Shown here piece by piece: positions 17,701-31,771 of a stretch of 64,000 nt of DNA (position 1 is the stretch's first letter; every line of letters starts with the position of its first letter). The notes under the pieces are model-generated. The model saw nothing but the letters and a program-made list of their open reading frames with translations. It was not told the DNA's origin and did not search any database. The stretch comes from Paulownia fortunei. Lineage: Eukaryota > Streptophyta > Magnoliopsida > Lamiales > Paulowniaceae. The position numbers and the translations under genes are program-made. The DNA is taken from NCBI GenBank assembly GCA_019321725.1, contig CM033108.1:1552501-1616500 (forward strand). The letters run 5' to 3'.

Positions 17701-20700
17701 ACTGACCTACGGACACAGCACCATTTGATGGATATCCACCAGCCAAGACCACAGCTAACGAAATAAGTCAGAATTCTTGAATAAAAGTCATATTATAGAT
17801 AACTGTAATCGACAACACATAAAATCTAACTCTATAAAGAGGCATCTTATTAATTTAAACCAAAAGAACAATGAAAGAAGGATGAAACGACCAACTTAGG
17901 AAAACTTTGATGCCATAGGCAATTTTTGAAGTAGATAATAGAATGACAAGTAGAGGAAAAAAGGCTCTCATTTACTCTTTTACATGAAAGAATAGTATTA
18001 AAAACAGAATGACAAAGAAGATTACTGAAGTACATGTCAGTACATATAGTGCATAATTAGAGCGAATTTGTACATAATACAACCTTTTAAAACACACAAA
18101 TATACATGCTATGGAGCAGAATTTATAACATATGCATATATATATATGGAGCAGACGCATGCATGTATGTATATATATTACAGAAAAGTAAGCTAACTAA
18201 CAAGTTTAGCATTAAAATCAGCCAAATATTTAGGAAGACAGAGCAAATCAGGCCAAACATTAATATATTTATGTCAAAACTATCACAAAGGAAACAATGA
18301 AACATTGTCTTGGGCCAAAATACACAGCAGCAGAACTGTAGGAATATATTGTACCTTGTGAAGAATATTGTTGCTGTGGTGAGAGTTTCTTGGGGGTTGC
18401 AACACCAATTCGCATAGGCCTACCAGAACAATACACACCATTCATTTCAGTCATGGCTCTAGACTTCTCATTTTCATCAACGAACCTGACAAAGCCATAA
18501 CCTTTCGGGCGGCCAGTATTGGAATCAACTACAACTTTTGCACCTTTGACAGATGGATACCTACTAGCAAAGGTATCATGCAACACTGCATCAGTAACAT
18601 CAGTAGCCAAATCTCCAACAAATATTGACAAATCAGAACCAGCTTCAGGGCGCCTATCACCAGTGCTAAAGGCTGCCCAGTTTAAGCGAAAGGGTTGCTC
18701 TGCATTGGGCATCATGGTGCCATTGTAGCTCTGCAGAACGTTCTCTGCTGATAAATGAGAATTGAACTCAACAAATCCGTATCTCTCTGATTGACCAGTC
18801 TGTTTATTGCGGATTATCTTAACAGAAAGGACCTGCATGTTTGGATGTCAGAAGTTATCAAATACACCAGTGATAAACAGAAAATCTAATAGTTGCATAC
18901 AGCAATAGCTTCCAACACATTCAAGAAATATCAAAAGAAAATTGCAATCTTCACCTCACACAATGATGCAGTCAGAGTGCTACATTGAACCCAGCATAAA
19001 AATGCAATCATTGAAAGATGACAAAGGTACATCTGTGGATCTGATAACATTGTTGTTTGGATACTGAGCAGCCACAAAGTGCTACCCTATATAATGCTAG
19101 TCCAAGAACTTTGCATAAAGTACCTGAGAGCATACATTAAAACGAGACTTACAATGACAACGTTGTTTGCGCATGGGTGGTCCTTTTAAAAAGATTGCTA
19201 TATTGTCAAGTAATGGAGACACCTGTATGCTGCAATCACAAAACTTGAGAATCACAGAGCATCACTGGTGCTCTGGGCTCCTTTAATGAACTCAAATGGG
19301 AGATTTTAAGGTTAGAAAGACCCAAAGGGGAGGAAAATTTGATTTCGAGTAGAACACTTTCCATGATAGCACTAAATAAGAACCAGCAATAAAGGGGCCA
19401 AGCTATTTAATGACTGATAGCGCACATTATCTACAAGTAGGATTCCAAATGGCTTGTCAAAGTGGGACTGATTTCTCACAAAGGGATTAAAAACACTTTG
19501 AGAACCCACTTCTTAACCTAAAAGCATCTTAGCATGCCCAGCCTCAGGCAAGGGAAAGAAAGGATGGAATCAATGAAAGAAGTGTGAAAGGGGAAAAAAA
19601 TGGTAAGAAAGATAGATGGCATCTGGTGACTAAAACTGATCAAGGCAGTCTGTCAACAGGTAGGAGCCACACATGGAATTTTGTGGGATAATGACATCTC
19701 AACTCTATCAGTTAATAGATGTCATTTCAGTTATCCATCTTTTCTGCTTTATTCCTTATCTCCTGCCCTCATTAAAAGGTAAAATAAGAAGACAGATGTC
19801 ATTCTTGAAAGTCGGAAGATAAACTTCAATATTATCACCACAAATGACAGCTGTGATTCCCATCTGAATTCAGAAATAAACTACCATTTCCATTCTCTCA
19901 ATTACGTGGAGTTATCCTTGTCAAAGGATTGTGACTGACCTTCATCAAATAGCGAAGTTTATAAGTTGATTAGAAAGAAAAATCCTTCCCGTTATTTTGT
20001 CCCATTTACAGCTAGTCTAGGTATTGCATATATGGCAAGACTCGCAAGATCAATAATTCTCATCCACAAGGCCCTTTCATTAGTAAAATCTGTCAGTCTT
20101 ACACCTTCTCACAGCAGGTACACCCCTCCTATCGTGTCATTAGCTTGTAAGTGAAGACTACAGTCAAATTTTCTTCCAGGCAAATAGTTCTGATAAAATT
20201 CATGAAAGATGTCTTACTTGTATCAAGTTGTGGCAAATAAGCAATGCTCAAGTAGGTTTTTCATACATAAAGATGGCTCTATATATTTTAACAATGTAAT
20301 GAAATAATCTTGAGAATTTATTACCACAGTTTATAGCATGTCAACAACAGCTTGACGATGATTCATCAATCTAATATTTTCTCTTTTAACCATTCAAATT
20401 AAGTTCTTCCAAAATATGAGCGCTTGTGTGTCATCAATGCTACATAAATTTTCTTTAGCTTAGCTGATAGAAGCAAATGTAAAGAAGTTCTAAAGCATCA
20501 ACCATTAAAAAAAGAAAAAAATGAAAGAACGAATGTAAGACACGAAATCCATAGCTTCAGTCACTTGCCAATAAAAATGAAAGATTGTGCATGAGTATTA
20601 ATCTCTACTTGAAATTCTTTTCAAGGATTTTGGTTCTAAAGTTAGTATGAAACATCTTGATTAACGCAATGCGTATAGCACATTACACAAGATCAAATTC

Positions 20701-21251
20701 TCATATCTGCTTTCCTCAAATATTAAAATACAGCACCACAATTGCACAACAAAATCAGGCATCATAAAGTTACTTTCCAAATCCTACGGCTAAAACATGC
20801 TATCAATCACAAGAACACAATACTATCAACTCAACAAGTAATCTCCAATATTAAACACGCTTTAACCGAAAAAAAAAACAATATATTATACATAACCGAA
20901 AAAAACACTTTTTACCTCTCCACTTTGAGAAAAGCAAGACTGGAGGTAACCTTCATCCATCCACTGCTGGAGATCTCCAATCCAGATCGTCCTGTTATCT
21001 TCACCCGAACTCTGAATCTGATTGTTCTGCTTCGGCGGCTGAGGTTGCGTTTGGAGCGGTTGCTGCTGATACTGCTGTTGTTGCTGGTGGTGGTAGTACG
21101 GCACGTAATGCTGGTTGTACATCATCGGCTGCTGCATCGCCATCGCCGGATACTGCATCGCCATCCACTGCTGCTGGTACTGCTGCATCGCCACCCACTG
21201 CTGGTTCTGCATCTGCTGCTGTTGCTGCTGATTCAATTCTCCGCCGTTCAT
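14725..21251 (-). CDS. RBP45/RBP47-like RNA-binding protein with three RRMs; one frameshift in RRM3
   Basis: Six exons (21251-20916, 18832-18355, 17754-17675, 17595-17466, 15498-15402, 14859-14725) encode about 418 residues. Exon 1 has a Gln-rich N-terminus (QQQQQMQNQQWVAM and several further Q-runs) and the start of RRM1 (RTIWIGDLQQWMDEGYL). Exon 2 finishes RRM1 (RNP1-like RYGFVEF) and contains all of RRM2 (LSIFVGDLATDVTD, KGYGFVRF). Exon 4 begins RRM3 (IFVGGLDSDVTDEELRESF) and, in another frame, continues as VVSVKIPAGKGCGFVQFAN. The two parts are separated by a run of six Ts (six As on the plus strand, about 17537-17542) in which one more T would restore the frame; the total then becomes a multiple of three. 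Exon 6 is Gly/Tyr-rich (YNGYGYAGAAYGASS). RBP45/47 proteins bind poly(U)/poly(A)-type RNA in nucleus and stress granules. The large introns and Q-rich start are typical of the family. Confidence 0.9.
15131..15212 (+). repeat. 41-bp tandem repeat, two copies, in an RBP45/47 intron
   Basis: The unit beginning CATATAAGTCAGATAC and ending GAACTCGGTTCTCT occurs twice back to back with one clear difference (CTTACA versus CGTACA). It lies in the last intron and appears to be a recent slippage or repair duplication. Confidence 0.85.
15765..16540. mobile_element. LTR-like retrotransposon remnant (solo LTR candidate) in an RBP45/47 intron
   Basis: A block richer in GC than the surrounding intron. It contains a TATA-type signal (CTCTATAAATAAGAGCA, about 16261), followed by the phrase ATTACTGACTTAAGCATCGG (about 16376) and 'GGCTTTGCAGGTCGG', an arrangement typical of the R-U5 part of plant Gypsy-type LTRs. 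The ends could be TG at 15771 and CA at 16537, but the flanking five bases do not match, so the borders are not proven. No gag or pol coding is present. Confidence 0.55.
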
Positions 21252-21306
21252 TTTTCTCTCCCTCCCTCCAAGCTTGAGTTGTCGCGAGAGCAGGGGTACC
21301 TGGTGC

Positions 21307-21333
21307 TTGAGAGAGAGAGAGAGAGAGAGAGGA
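21307..21333 (+). repeat. GA microsatellite in the 5' leader of the RBP45/47-like gene
   Basis: About twelve GA units located 55-80 bases upstream of the ATG (a CT-repeat in the transcript orientation). Pyrimidine-rich leaders with such repeats are common in plant 5' UTRs. Confidence 0.8.
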
Positions 21334-21539
21334 GTTTTTCTGAAGTTGGCTGACGAGAATTATACTCGATCTAGGGTGGATTCAACGTGTGGCATTGTAT
21401 TTGACCATGTTGAATCAAGAGCGTTGATAGATAGACAGCGTTTGATTATGGCCGTTTATTTCGGAGAATAGCTACTGGTGGGTCCAGTCAACGCGGTGGT
21501 GAATTGAATTTAGATCTGACCGACGGCTGGATTACATTT

Positions 21540-23686
21540 AAATAATATTTTATAATTTTAAAATAAAATATTTAATACATATATTATACTTACTGTGTAT
21601 AATATTTTACGAAAAATATTTTAATTTAATTAATATTTATAATATTTAAATATAATTTAAAAATTAAGATAAGTATTAACTGAATGCATATAATAAAAAT
21701 AAATAAATTTTTAAATAATTTATGAATGTATTAATTATTATTAAATATCTATTTATAAAATTATATCATAATTTTAAATTAAATAATAACAATAAATATA
21801 AAATAATTTTTACATAATTTAAAAATAAATACAAATACAATTCATATAAAATAATATCAAAATAGGTCGTATTTTTCCTACGGACAATTCTTTATATTTG
21901 TATTGCATTTGTATGTTTATGAATTCATATATTATTCATTTTTCGTATTTTTTGTTGATTTTTTCATCATAACTTTTACAAAAAAATCACAATATAATGA
22001 TACATTTTAAATATCAAATTTTTCATATCTCGGATTTAACTAACTAGGATTGTTGGTTAGATATTTGTGTGTGTTTGATTAAAGCAAAAATATAGGTGAA
22101 AAATCCATTTATATTTCTCTCTTGTACAGTTGTACATATAACATTATCGGGTCGGATTTATACTTTAAAGTCTGAAAATAATCTAAATTTCGAATTACAA
22201 TTCAGAGAATGGAATTCTTTATATTTTATGTTATTTATTGCGATAGTATTAATTAGGACTTAGGAGTTGACAGTATCAAATTATTTTTTTTTTAAATCAG
22301 AATGTAATTTTTTTTCTTATAAAAAATTGTCATGTGAGAAAATAAGCAAATATTGTAAATGGACATTCACTTGTAGGGCGATGAAGTAATTCTTTTTAAT
22401 TGCTTTCTTCCTCTTATCTTTTGATGCCAATTTCGACGCTTGAAGAAATGTGTCTCCATGACTTTGAATGTTATTACCAAACACCTTAATTTGAACGAAG
22501 AGTTGGGAAAGTTGAACTTTTGTTAGAAAGGCAAGTGCTATTTATGAACACAGCACGAATAATTCAAAATTCTTGAGGTTCAATCATATTACGTGAAAAA
22601 AGTGTAAGAAATTCAATAAGACAATAATTCCTTAAAATGGAACCAATCATTAACCCTACCAAACAATTTATGAATTTAGTCAGCAAGACTAATCCTTAGG
22701 TCCATAATTGCTTTTTATGAGAGTTTCTTAAAGGTTGCATGATAACCTATTGAATGTATATTTCATAATATATTTACATATATTTAAATGTATAATATAT
22801 ATGATAAGATATATATCGACGCAAATTACTGGGTATAGCAAACCAATACCCATATTATAGAAGACTTGAACTAATTCGAATTTTTTATTTTAATTTGATA
22901 TTTCAATACGTATTTCACTTCACATATACACATCAAATATTCATGTCGAGTATATATAATTCACGTCAAGAATATATATTTAAGAAAAACTATAAAATAA
23001 GAGATAAAATATAAGATCATAAGTCCAGTCAAGATGAGAATAATTAAGAATAATTAGTGGATATAAATTAAAACACACAACTACATGAGAACAAAGTCCT
23101 AGTGGACTGCTTCAAGGCAATGTCCAAAGTTATGCCAATTTAAGTGTATTCCACTAAAAAGAAGCATCATTATCATGTCATGGGCTAAGACTCATCAACC
23201 CATAAATATCACTAACATTCACATTTTCTTGTGTACTAAACAATATTATTAACACATAAGTAAGGTAAAACAATGACAGATAATGAGTCAGTTGCATCAT
23301 CTGGGGTAATATATGCAGCATGTGGGGTTAATATAGAACAAAATATCAGGAGGTTACATCAAAACTGTTTCCTTAATTCTTTAAAATATCTGTAGTAGTC
23401 TGAGGGAGGTGATCAGATTTTGCAAGCCTACTTGTGTATGAAGTAAGCAAAGGAGAACTTCTAAATGCTCGAAAAATTCTAAGCTACACCGTATATCCAG
23501 TGTCGAAATTATGTGACCTACAGTCTTGGGTAGGGAAGACAAGTATCAGGAAGCAACAAGCTATAGCCAAAATTTTCAACAGGGATATGCCCTGTTAGCT
23601 TCTGCAGTTAAAAGAATTAATGAATAATTAAGCTAAGCTAAACATGCTATACATGCACAGGGTGCACCACATTTAGAATTGTAATC
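21540..23686. other. Intergenic AT-rich region
   Basis: No gene recognised. 21535-21870 is almost entirely A/T. 22740-23000 holds TA-rich simple sequence. The last part near 23687 is probably 3' UTR of the sulfotransferase gene. Confidence 0.6.
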
Positions 23687-26600
23687 TTATTGTAGAAAAC
23701 TTTCATAAGGTGTTCCCTTCAGTGTCTTCTTGACATCCTCCCAATTTTCAACCTGCGATGACAGGGGTCCTTTATGTATCTTCACTTGCCGACTATTCAG
23801 GTCTCTTTGTGGAACCTTCAAAAACTCTTGAACGTCCACCAATTTCTGAAAGAAGGTAAAAAAGAAAAAAAAAAATGAGCATGCAGGTACAGAAAACGAA
23901 ATGCAAATTTTCTAGGATTATGAAATGTCAAACTCCTTACTGTACGGTTATTTACTATGTCCTCGTAGTAGAGGATGATATGTCGAGTGTTCTTGAAATA
24001 TTGCAAGGATTTGGTAACCAGATCCTCCACTTGCCTCAGATTGGGTATAAGCAATGTTGTATTGATGGTTGGTTTGTATCTAGCAAGGATCTCAGCCTGC
24101 ACCAATTAAATAACTTTAGGATCAGAATATGCTCTTCATTCTGTACAGCAGAAGAGGGGGAGGGGGTGGGGACAGAGACAGAGGACCTCGAGGGTTGAGT
24201 GCACATGAGATTTGTGAGTCCCATTCAGTGGCTTGGCTTTTTGATCATAAGAATTTGCAAGTATTGAAATCATCCGCCGCAAAAGATTCCTTCTGAAAAG
24301 AAAAATGGCTGAAACACCTTTAGTCTTGAAGTATTCCACTATTTCTTCATGATGTTGCATTAAGCCCTGCAACAAGTCGGAAAATGTAACAAATACCTTG
24401 CTTACTTCGTTCTTCAATATAGAGCAAAATTATTATGACAGCGGAATTGGAAATGAGTACATTATTTGCCTGACAAAACAATGTAGTAGTGTTCAAGTGA
24501 AAAGACTATTTAGGAATGGTATAATTGAGACATAAGAGACAACCAACTCTACATTCTAATGCAAACATAAAAAACAAGAAGCCAAGTGTAGCAAAAATGC
24601 GTTAGCAATACAGCAGATGTATAAGTGAGAGTTGAGGAGATGGTTGTTTCATCAGTAAGGAATTTCATCCTTGAGATTCACACGTCAAAGAAGACATAAG
24701 ATTGCTTAACTAATGCAATCATGAATTCATGATTCTACAAAAAATTCAATTTCAATTCTTCCTTCGTTACTCTGTTCTGATGCATATCACTGCTTCGTTC
24801 TCGCAATTTTTTTGCATAGGTTTTACCTCCCCAAGCCAAAACTACACAAACATAAACATAGCCAAGTAAAAATATTTAAAAAAAGGATTTTAAGATTCAA
24901 ATTCTGCTTCGTCATTAATGTGATGAATCATTACTTGGTTGATTACTAAATAGAAACAATGGAGTGAGGATTGATTTCGGACCCTCCTAATTGTCCCTTT
25001 ATATCCCCCACTTGGGGAGACCATTTTATGCAATATCCAAGTGTTCGGTTGACTATCCACCCAAAAACCAAACCATGCTATACAAAATCACAACTTTACG
25101 TGACCATAGAAACAATTGAACATTTAATAGATTGCAATCATTCACACAAACTCTAGAGATTTATATAAATGTATGAATTCATTGCGTAATCACATATTAT
25201 AGACGAGGAAAACAAAGATATCTATGCCACATGGGACAGAAAAATAAAGACTGACGTAAACAAATACTACCCACAAGCTTCAATTGCATAGTTTACTCCT
25301 TCAATCCCAAAATTATGGGTCCAGTTGGACTCGACACAAAGTTTTACATAAAAGTTGAAAAAACGTAAGTTTTGGGTGTTTTTACGTTATTCTCCTTAAA
25401 AGTAGTGGTTGAGAGTTACTAATGTCATGTCATTAATTTGAAAGGGTAGTTTTGAAACAAAATTTTTCATTTTAGGAAATGGAGACTTATTTTGGGACGT
25501 CCAAAGAGGAGATGGAAGTGATAAAATTGGAACACAGGAAGTAAAAACCATAATTCCAGTCAGTCTTCTTTGGATAATGCACCAAGAGCAACTATCCAAA
25601 TACGGTAATCTCATGCCAGAATACTTTTCGATGCAAACTTGTGATAAGGAAAATATCAAGAACAGGTATCAAATTGCACATTGTGCTGATAATGATGTTT
25701 AATGTGGTATATTAAGAATAGGTCGAGAGGAATGGAAGCAGCATCATTAAAGTGAGTGACCATCATAATTCTGTTATATCCTTTAGTTGGCAAGTCCTTG
25801 TCAGATTTTCGTGAGATTTGAAATTCAAGTCTCTAGTTACTAGAGATAAGAGGAGTTGAAGAACTTCCCTCTAAAAAAAGTGACAGAATACTTGTCATTC
25901 TACAATAAACAATAAGCCCAATAACCTGTAAAGATCTTGCTTGTGCACAAAAAAAAAGTGCAAATTATTACCAGCTAACACATAATTAGAAATAAAGGAA
26001 GACGTTGTATTTCTATTCAGGTACAGACGATCGCATGCATATATTATTTTAGAATATAAAGCTCTCACCTGGTTAAGCATCCATTTCAACCCAACCGCAG
26101 CCGTGCATTCATTTTTTGAAGCACTTGTAAGCCAGTCCAGATTATAAACTTTATCCAAAGCTTCTACTATTGTTGATATGTTAGTCCTCCTGACCTTCAC
26201 TGAGAATATCTCCCCATTGGAGCTTATGTTTATATGACTGTTCAACAATGTTTCAAACCATCCACTCCCAGACCTCTGCGTGGACAAAATTGCAAAGTAT
26301 CGTACAGGATTGCATGCACATTCATCCCTAAATAATCAGCAAAGGGATAACAGTAAATTAGATTGTGGCTTAAGGCCGATTATCTGGAGAATTGTAGCTT
26401 CGGAAAATATTTTACCTCCTGAAAGTCCTTGGTTTGGGGAAATGCACATAAGGTTTTTCAGAAGGTTCAATATCAGTCGCTTCACAAGGTCTCTCTACAA
26501 CTTGAATGCTCCATGAACGTCCAGTTGATTGTCCGCCAATTTGCCTAAGACAGACTGAACATATATAAATACCACATACCATCGCCAAAATCAAAACCAC

Positions 26601-27141
26601 CATCCGCAGTACCAGGGGATTCTTCTTAGGAGGTTTTATAATCCAGCTTTCCTGAAATTCAAGCAAATATCAGAATGTCAATAAAAAGCAGAGCATACAA
26701 TCCAATACTAAAATCCCATATATGATCAAACTCTCAACTCCTATAAAACAATATAGTCAGCTTGATTGAGTTTGAAGAGTAGCCAATAGTCAAGAAAAAA
26801 GCAAAAATTAAAAAAGAAAAGGCTGGGTTTGAAAAGCCCCTTAAAGACCAGAGAAAAATGCAAGAAAAACTAAAAACCAAAAATAATAAAACAGGGGTTG
26901 ATTCTATAAACAGCACAAAGGCCCCATATGTACGGACTTTCGTCATCCAGAATCCCAGATCAAGAAACACACGTTAAGCAATAAAAAGATAAACTTTATA
27001 TAAAACAAATCGACATACAATTAGAACACTCCAATATTCACCCTATCAAGAATAAAGATACATTTCAAACCGCAAATAAGAAAATAAAAATGGGCGAAAA
27101 GGAAAACACGCCTTGGTGTAGAAACAGAGGTCGTCTGCCAT
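23687..27141 (-). CDS. Membrane-anchored NodH-like sulfotransferase (P-loop family protein)
   Basis: Six exons (27141-27112, 26651-26416, 26327-26069, 24366-24187, 24096-23941, 23845-23687) join in frame into 339 residues. The protein has a short cytosolic N-terminus (MADDLCFYTK), one membrane segment at about residues 25-46 (MVVLILAMVCGIYICSVCL), then a luminal domain. STQRSGSGWFETLLNSH at residues 104-120 is the 5'-phosphosulfate-binding loop for PAPS; RRNLLRRMIS and HIILYYEDIV supply the conserved core further on. It matches the small plant family of Arabidopsis At2g15730/At4g34420, annotated as P-loop/sulfotransferase proteins; their acceptor is not established, as far as I know. Golgi location is inferred from the type II topology. 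Exon 1 ends AAG|GCGTGT, so the first intron seems to be GC-AG; no GT option keeps the frame. A large intron (24367-26068) contains a MITE. Confidence 0.88.
25294..25516. mobile_element. Stowaway-type MITE copy 1 in a sulfotransferase intron
   Basis: The left end reads TA-CTCCTTCAATCCCAAAA and the right end reads TTATTTTGGGACGTCCAAAG followed by AGGAGA, which are inverted relatives of the CTCCCTCCGTCCCA ends of plant Stowaway-like MITEs. The interior shares 'TACTAATGTCATGTCATTAA' with a second copy at about 56757. No coding capacity. Confidence 0.65.
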
Positions 27142-28345
27142 GGCTTTTCTGTTTACACCCAAAAAGGGCAGCTCAGATTCAAGTCTTCTTTGCCCTTTTC
27201 TTTTTAGCTTTATTCATCCTACCCTTTTCTTTCTTTTTTCTTTTCTTTCTCTAGTAAAATTTACATGCAACAGCAGATATACATATATATAGAGAGAGAG
27301 AGATGGAGAGAGAAACAAAAACGTCTGAGCTTTTTCTCGTGAAGAACAATATGATGATGTGCTTGTAAATACCGTTGCCACGCTCCCTTTTCTATGTTAT
27401 TTTCCAAAGATTTTTCCTTCAGATTAACACCTCCCTTATTACTCTCTCTCTCTAGGTTATTTCTCTCTCTCTCATAATGTGAGTTTGATGTGGGAGGGGT
27501 TTCGAATCCATGTTACAACCTTTAAAACGACACCGTCTCGTGGACGTTGATTCTGCAATCATTTCTTTCGATTTCTCATAATTGTAATCTGAAGGTTGTT
27601 GTGCACTTGATTAAAAGAAATTGAATGGAATAGTACTAATTGATTGTAATTAATTGGTTATTCTCTTAATGCAATAATATTAATTGAATTTAATTAATTG
27701 GTCAATTTATTGAATTATATAGTACTAATTCATTGTAATTAATTATTGGTCAACCACAAATGCACTCAATCTATTGTTGATAATTAGATTATAAGTGGAA
27801 ATATTTTTTATCGTCATCTTCATTTAAAAGGGAGTGAAATTTACTTTATATGGGAGAAGTATTTTTTATTTTTTTTTCAAGTTGTTTGGTATGATATAAG
27901 TAAATCTTAAAATTTTTTTTTCTTGTTTCATACAACGGAAATAAAGTGCGAAGAAACTATTAGGCTTTGTTTGGTAATATTTCTTTTATTATCGGATAAT
28001 GTGTGTACTACGAGAAATATATATTAAAAATTATAATATATGTTTGATTTTATTTTGTAAAATAAATTGAAAATGGCCCTAAAAATGATATCAATTTAGT
28101 TTTTCTTGTTTTACCAAATTTTATTTTTTCAAATTTAATTACGAATAATCAACTAATAAATTAAAATTGATTTTTTTTTTAATAATAATTCAACTAGTAA
28201 GCAAAAGGCAAGCACAAAAATAAAATATTTTTTGAATGCCCAATATCTAAAAATTACTAAAAGTTTTCGTTGGATTAGAGATATAATGTCACTTTTTTTT
28301 TCCCTCTAGGGTGACGTCTCTAAAAGAAAGAGAAAATAAATAAAT

Positions 28346-28347
28346 AA

Positions 28348-28378
<31 letters not shown>

Positions 28379-28379
28379 A
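28346..28379. repeat. TA microsatellite
   Basis: A run of alternating T and A interrupted once by TG, in intergenic DNA. It is preceded by three AAAT/TAAA-type units. Confidence 0.8.
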
Positions 28380-31300
28380 TTTATTTTAGTAGGAGATAAA
28401 GTTAAATCGTGGGACTAATTCACATCCTATTTCAGTTTTTTTTATTTATTCACAGTGAAATAGTTAATTTAGTAACTACATGTACATTATTTTTTTAAAC
28501 TTATTGAGAAATCCAACCATGGATTGATTCTTCATTATTCAGAAATTCAATGTTTTATAATGAATTTGAGAATAATAACATCATAGAATAAAATATTAAT
28601 ATAATCTTGTGAATTATAATTTTATTTATGTCGTTGTGGCTCACAATTTGGCTTTTGCTGATGAGTAATTAATAATGTATTTTATGTGTCTTGAATTTTT
28701 GCTTTGAAATCAAAGATATTTTGTTTCGTCCTTTCCAAAATGATGAATTAACTCGAGTCAATTGGATTGACATTTTTTATAATCTTACTATTTGTTTTAA
28801 ATTGCACTTCGAAATTGATATACTCGAATGAATAATTATATAATGTAAATGATAAATTTGAATTTAATTAATTATATGATAAATATAATTTCTTCTTTTT
28901 TTCGAGTAATCGTTCTCTTTGAAGTAAAAAACAATCACGTGGCAAATGTAAATAAAATTACTTATAATTAGTTGGATTCCAAATCGAGTTTGGACTAGAA
29001 TTTATCTAAGATTGTTTTTGATTAAAAAATTAAATTTTAGGAAAAAATTTGGAGTTAAATAATTAATAATGCCAATATTTTGTAGATTTCAAATGCATCA
29101 TTATAAATAAAACAATAACTCAAAATTATTCAAATAAATACAATGATTGTTTAAAAAAAAATTAAAATTCTTAATTCTCAATTTAATTCAAAAATAAAAA
29201 TAAATGAGTGGGAATGTTTGATGGGCACTCCGAGGAGGCCGTACCAGTTGTGTATGTGATTTACCAAAACCCTTTCGGCCCATTATTATTATTATTAATA
29301 ATGTGAGTAACTCGGTCTTTTCGTAATTAAATTAGTAATTAGATCATTTAGATTTAATAAAAAATAATTATATTTTTTTATTTTATTATATAAAATAATA
29401 ATATAATTGATTAATTATTATTTATTAAATTTTAAAAATAACTAATAAGATAAATAACTAACAAAAAAATATATCAAATAAAATTTAAAATTCAAATAAT
29501 CACGTGCGTGTATATATATGTATATATAATAAAATATCAAATTTAAACTTGTTAAAAAGAAAATACCAAATACTGGTTATTAAGAATTGGTTGGTTTCAA
29601 GTTCTTACATATTTATTCAATTTTATCAATTAAAAATAGTTTAATAGAATTTTTAATTATTTACAATTAAATGGATTGAACTGACAATCAATTGAATCAT
29701 AATTCACTATAATTTTAAAAAATAATGGATTAACAGATTGATTAAGCATTTATCAGATCAACAAATTATGAATTGTAAGTACGAATTTATGTAGTAGTAA
29801 GTACTTAGTCTTGTCTGAATGTAAATGTTGCCGATCTGTGATTACCAAACGATCGTTAGGTTCGTATGCAACCGCTGTTACAATCGTTCAACGCCTAAGT
29901 TCGACAAACGGAATTGAATGGGTCTAGAATAGATGTTTTTAAAATATTTCATAATTGTTTAAAAATTTATAGACTCTCAAAAAATATTTAATAATTTTTT
30001 AAAAATAATTTATAAGATAAAAAAACTAAAAATTATTTGAGATATTATAAACTCTTAGAAAAAAGTATATTTACTCCTACTTATTTTTAAAATAAAATTT
30101 TATTTTAATAAATTCATTTAATTTTGATAGTTTTAATTAAAAAACTGTCATTACTAATATTTTAAAAGTTCAGTGATTTTATTTTATTCAAACGATTCAA
30201 AAATTTATTTTTAAAATAAGATCTAATATTTTATAAATTTCAAAAATATTTTAAAAGACGTATGAGCTTATAAAATTATTTAAATAAACTTAATCAAATA
30301 CCTTTCAGTATTAATAACATCTTATCCTTGCATCATGTCTAAACGTAATGTGTACTTTATGTAGACGATACTTCGAATTTAAGTCGGATAAAATTTAGAT
30401 TAGACACGAATCTTACCATCTAGTGTGGTTTCTCTTGTTTCAATTGGACAATTTCATCTTTTGACATATATATATTTACCTTCCACATCAGGACCCTATA
30501 TAATTTGTTGGTTATTTTTTCTTGGATTATGCAATAACAATTGTATCTTCTATTAATTATTAATTGGTGGGTTATTTAATTTACAACTGGTTTCTAAGCT
30601 TCCAATGATAACAATGAATTTAATGAGAATAATTAATTGGGTAGATTTACCTCATAGGACAAGTGTACAACTAATAATGATTGGATAAATTTATCCAACA
30701 TGGATACTTAATTAATTTACAATAGGCTTGGAAACTTCCAACCATAATTATGAAACTTAATGAGGATAATTAAGTAAAGTACTTCATCGTACAATTAATT
30801 AATGGTTAAATAAAAATCCATTTAATTTTATAAACAGAATCATAATTATGAACTTAATAAAGATAATTAAGTAAAGTATTAGATAGTCCAAATAGTTATT
30901 AGATGAATAAAACTCCATATAATATTAATATACTTTAATGTCTAGTACTCTAAACAGAATATATGATTTTTATTTTGGAAAAAGGAATTTGACTTGGAAA
31001 TTTTAAATGTTTATTTTCTAGATGTATTAATTGGATGACAGAATTATCAGAATTCTCACTCTCTCCCTTTTTTTCTTTCCTTTTAACTTATATACATGAT
31101 ATACTTCATATATATCCCTTTTTTCTCAGAAAAAGGATACACTTATTTGTGATAAAAATCGTCACCATCAATTTTATAGATTTTTAATTAAATGATCTAA
31201 AATAAGTTCATGTGTGAAAAACTATTGGACTTTATTTTTGGTCAAATTATGATTGGCAGAGGTCATTTAGATTATGAATCGAAATAAAAATAAATTCACG

Positions 31301-31771
31301 AGATCCACAAGTCAATACAAAATGTTGGATTATAATTATCTGATTAAGCCCATGAAAGCCTAACGACTCAAATTCATGAAAATTATGGTATTAGTATTAT
31401 TATCCCAATCTTTATTATTAAAAAATATAAAATTAATTATGTACTTAGCTGATTTCAAATTATTTGATTTTTATTGATGTGTTTTAGAACTAATTTGAGC
31501 TTCGAAAAGTCTTTATCGAGTTAATCCCCAACACCTCTAACGCGAATAGTATGATCAATATTACAGTTGACTTCTAACTAAAAGTTTTCAGAAAAACAAT
31601 GATATCATATCAAATTATAATGGCTAAAAATAATAATTTTTGATTAATTTACTATGATTTTTATTTTATAAAATCTTAGTTTTTGATTTTTCTATAAAAG
31701 AGACGAAAAAGAGAAAAAAAAAATGAATTAAATGAAAGATCTAATAATTATTTTCATACGTAACTATATAA

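Noticed and set aside
20742..21353. 203-codon plus-strand ORF rich in Leu, Arg and His
   Set aside because: It is the antisense shadow of the Gln-rich first exon of the RBP45/47-like gene; CAG/CTG repeats read as Leu/His/Val runs.
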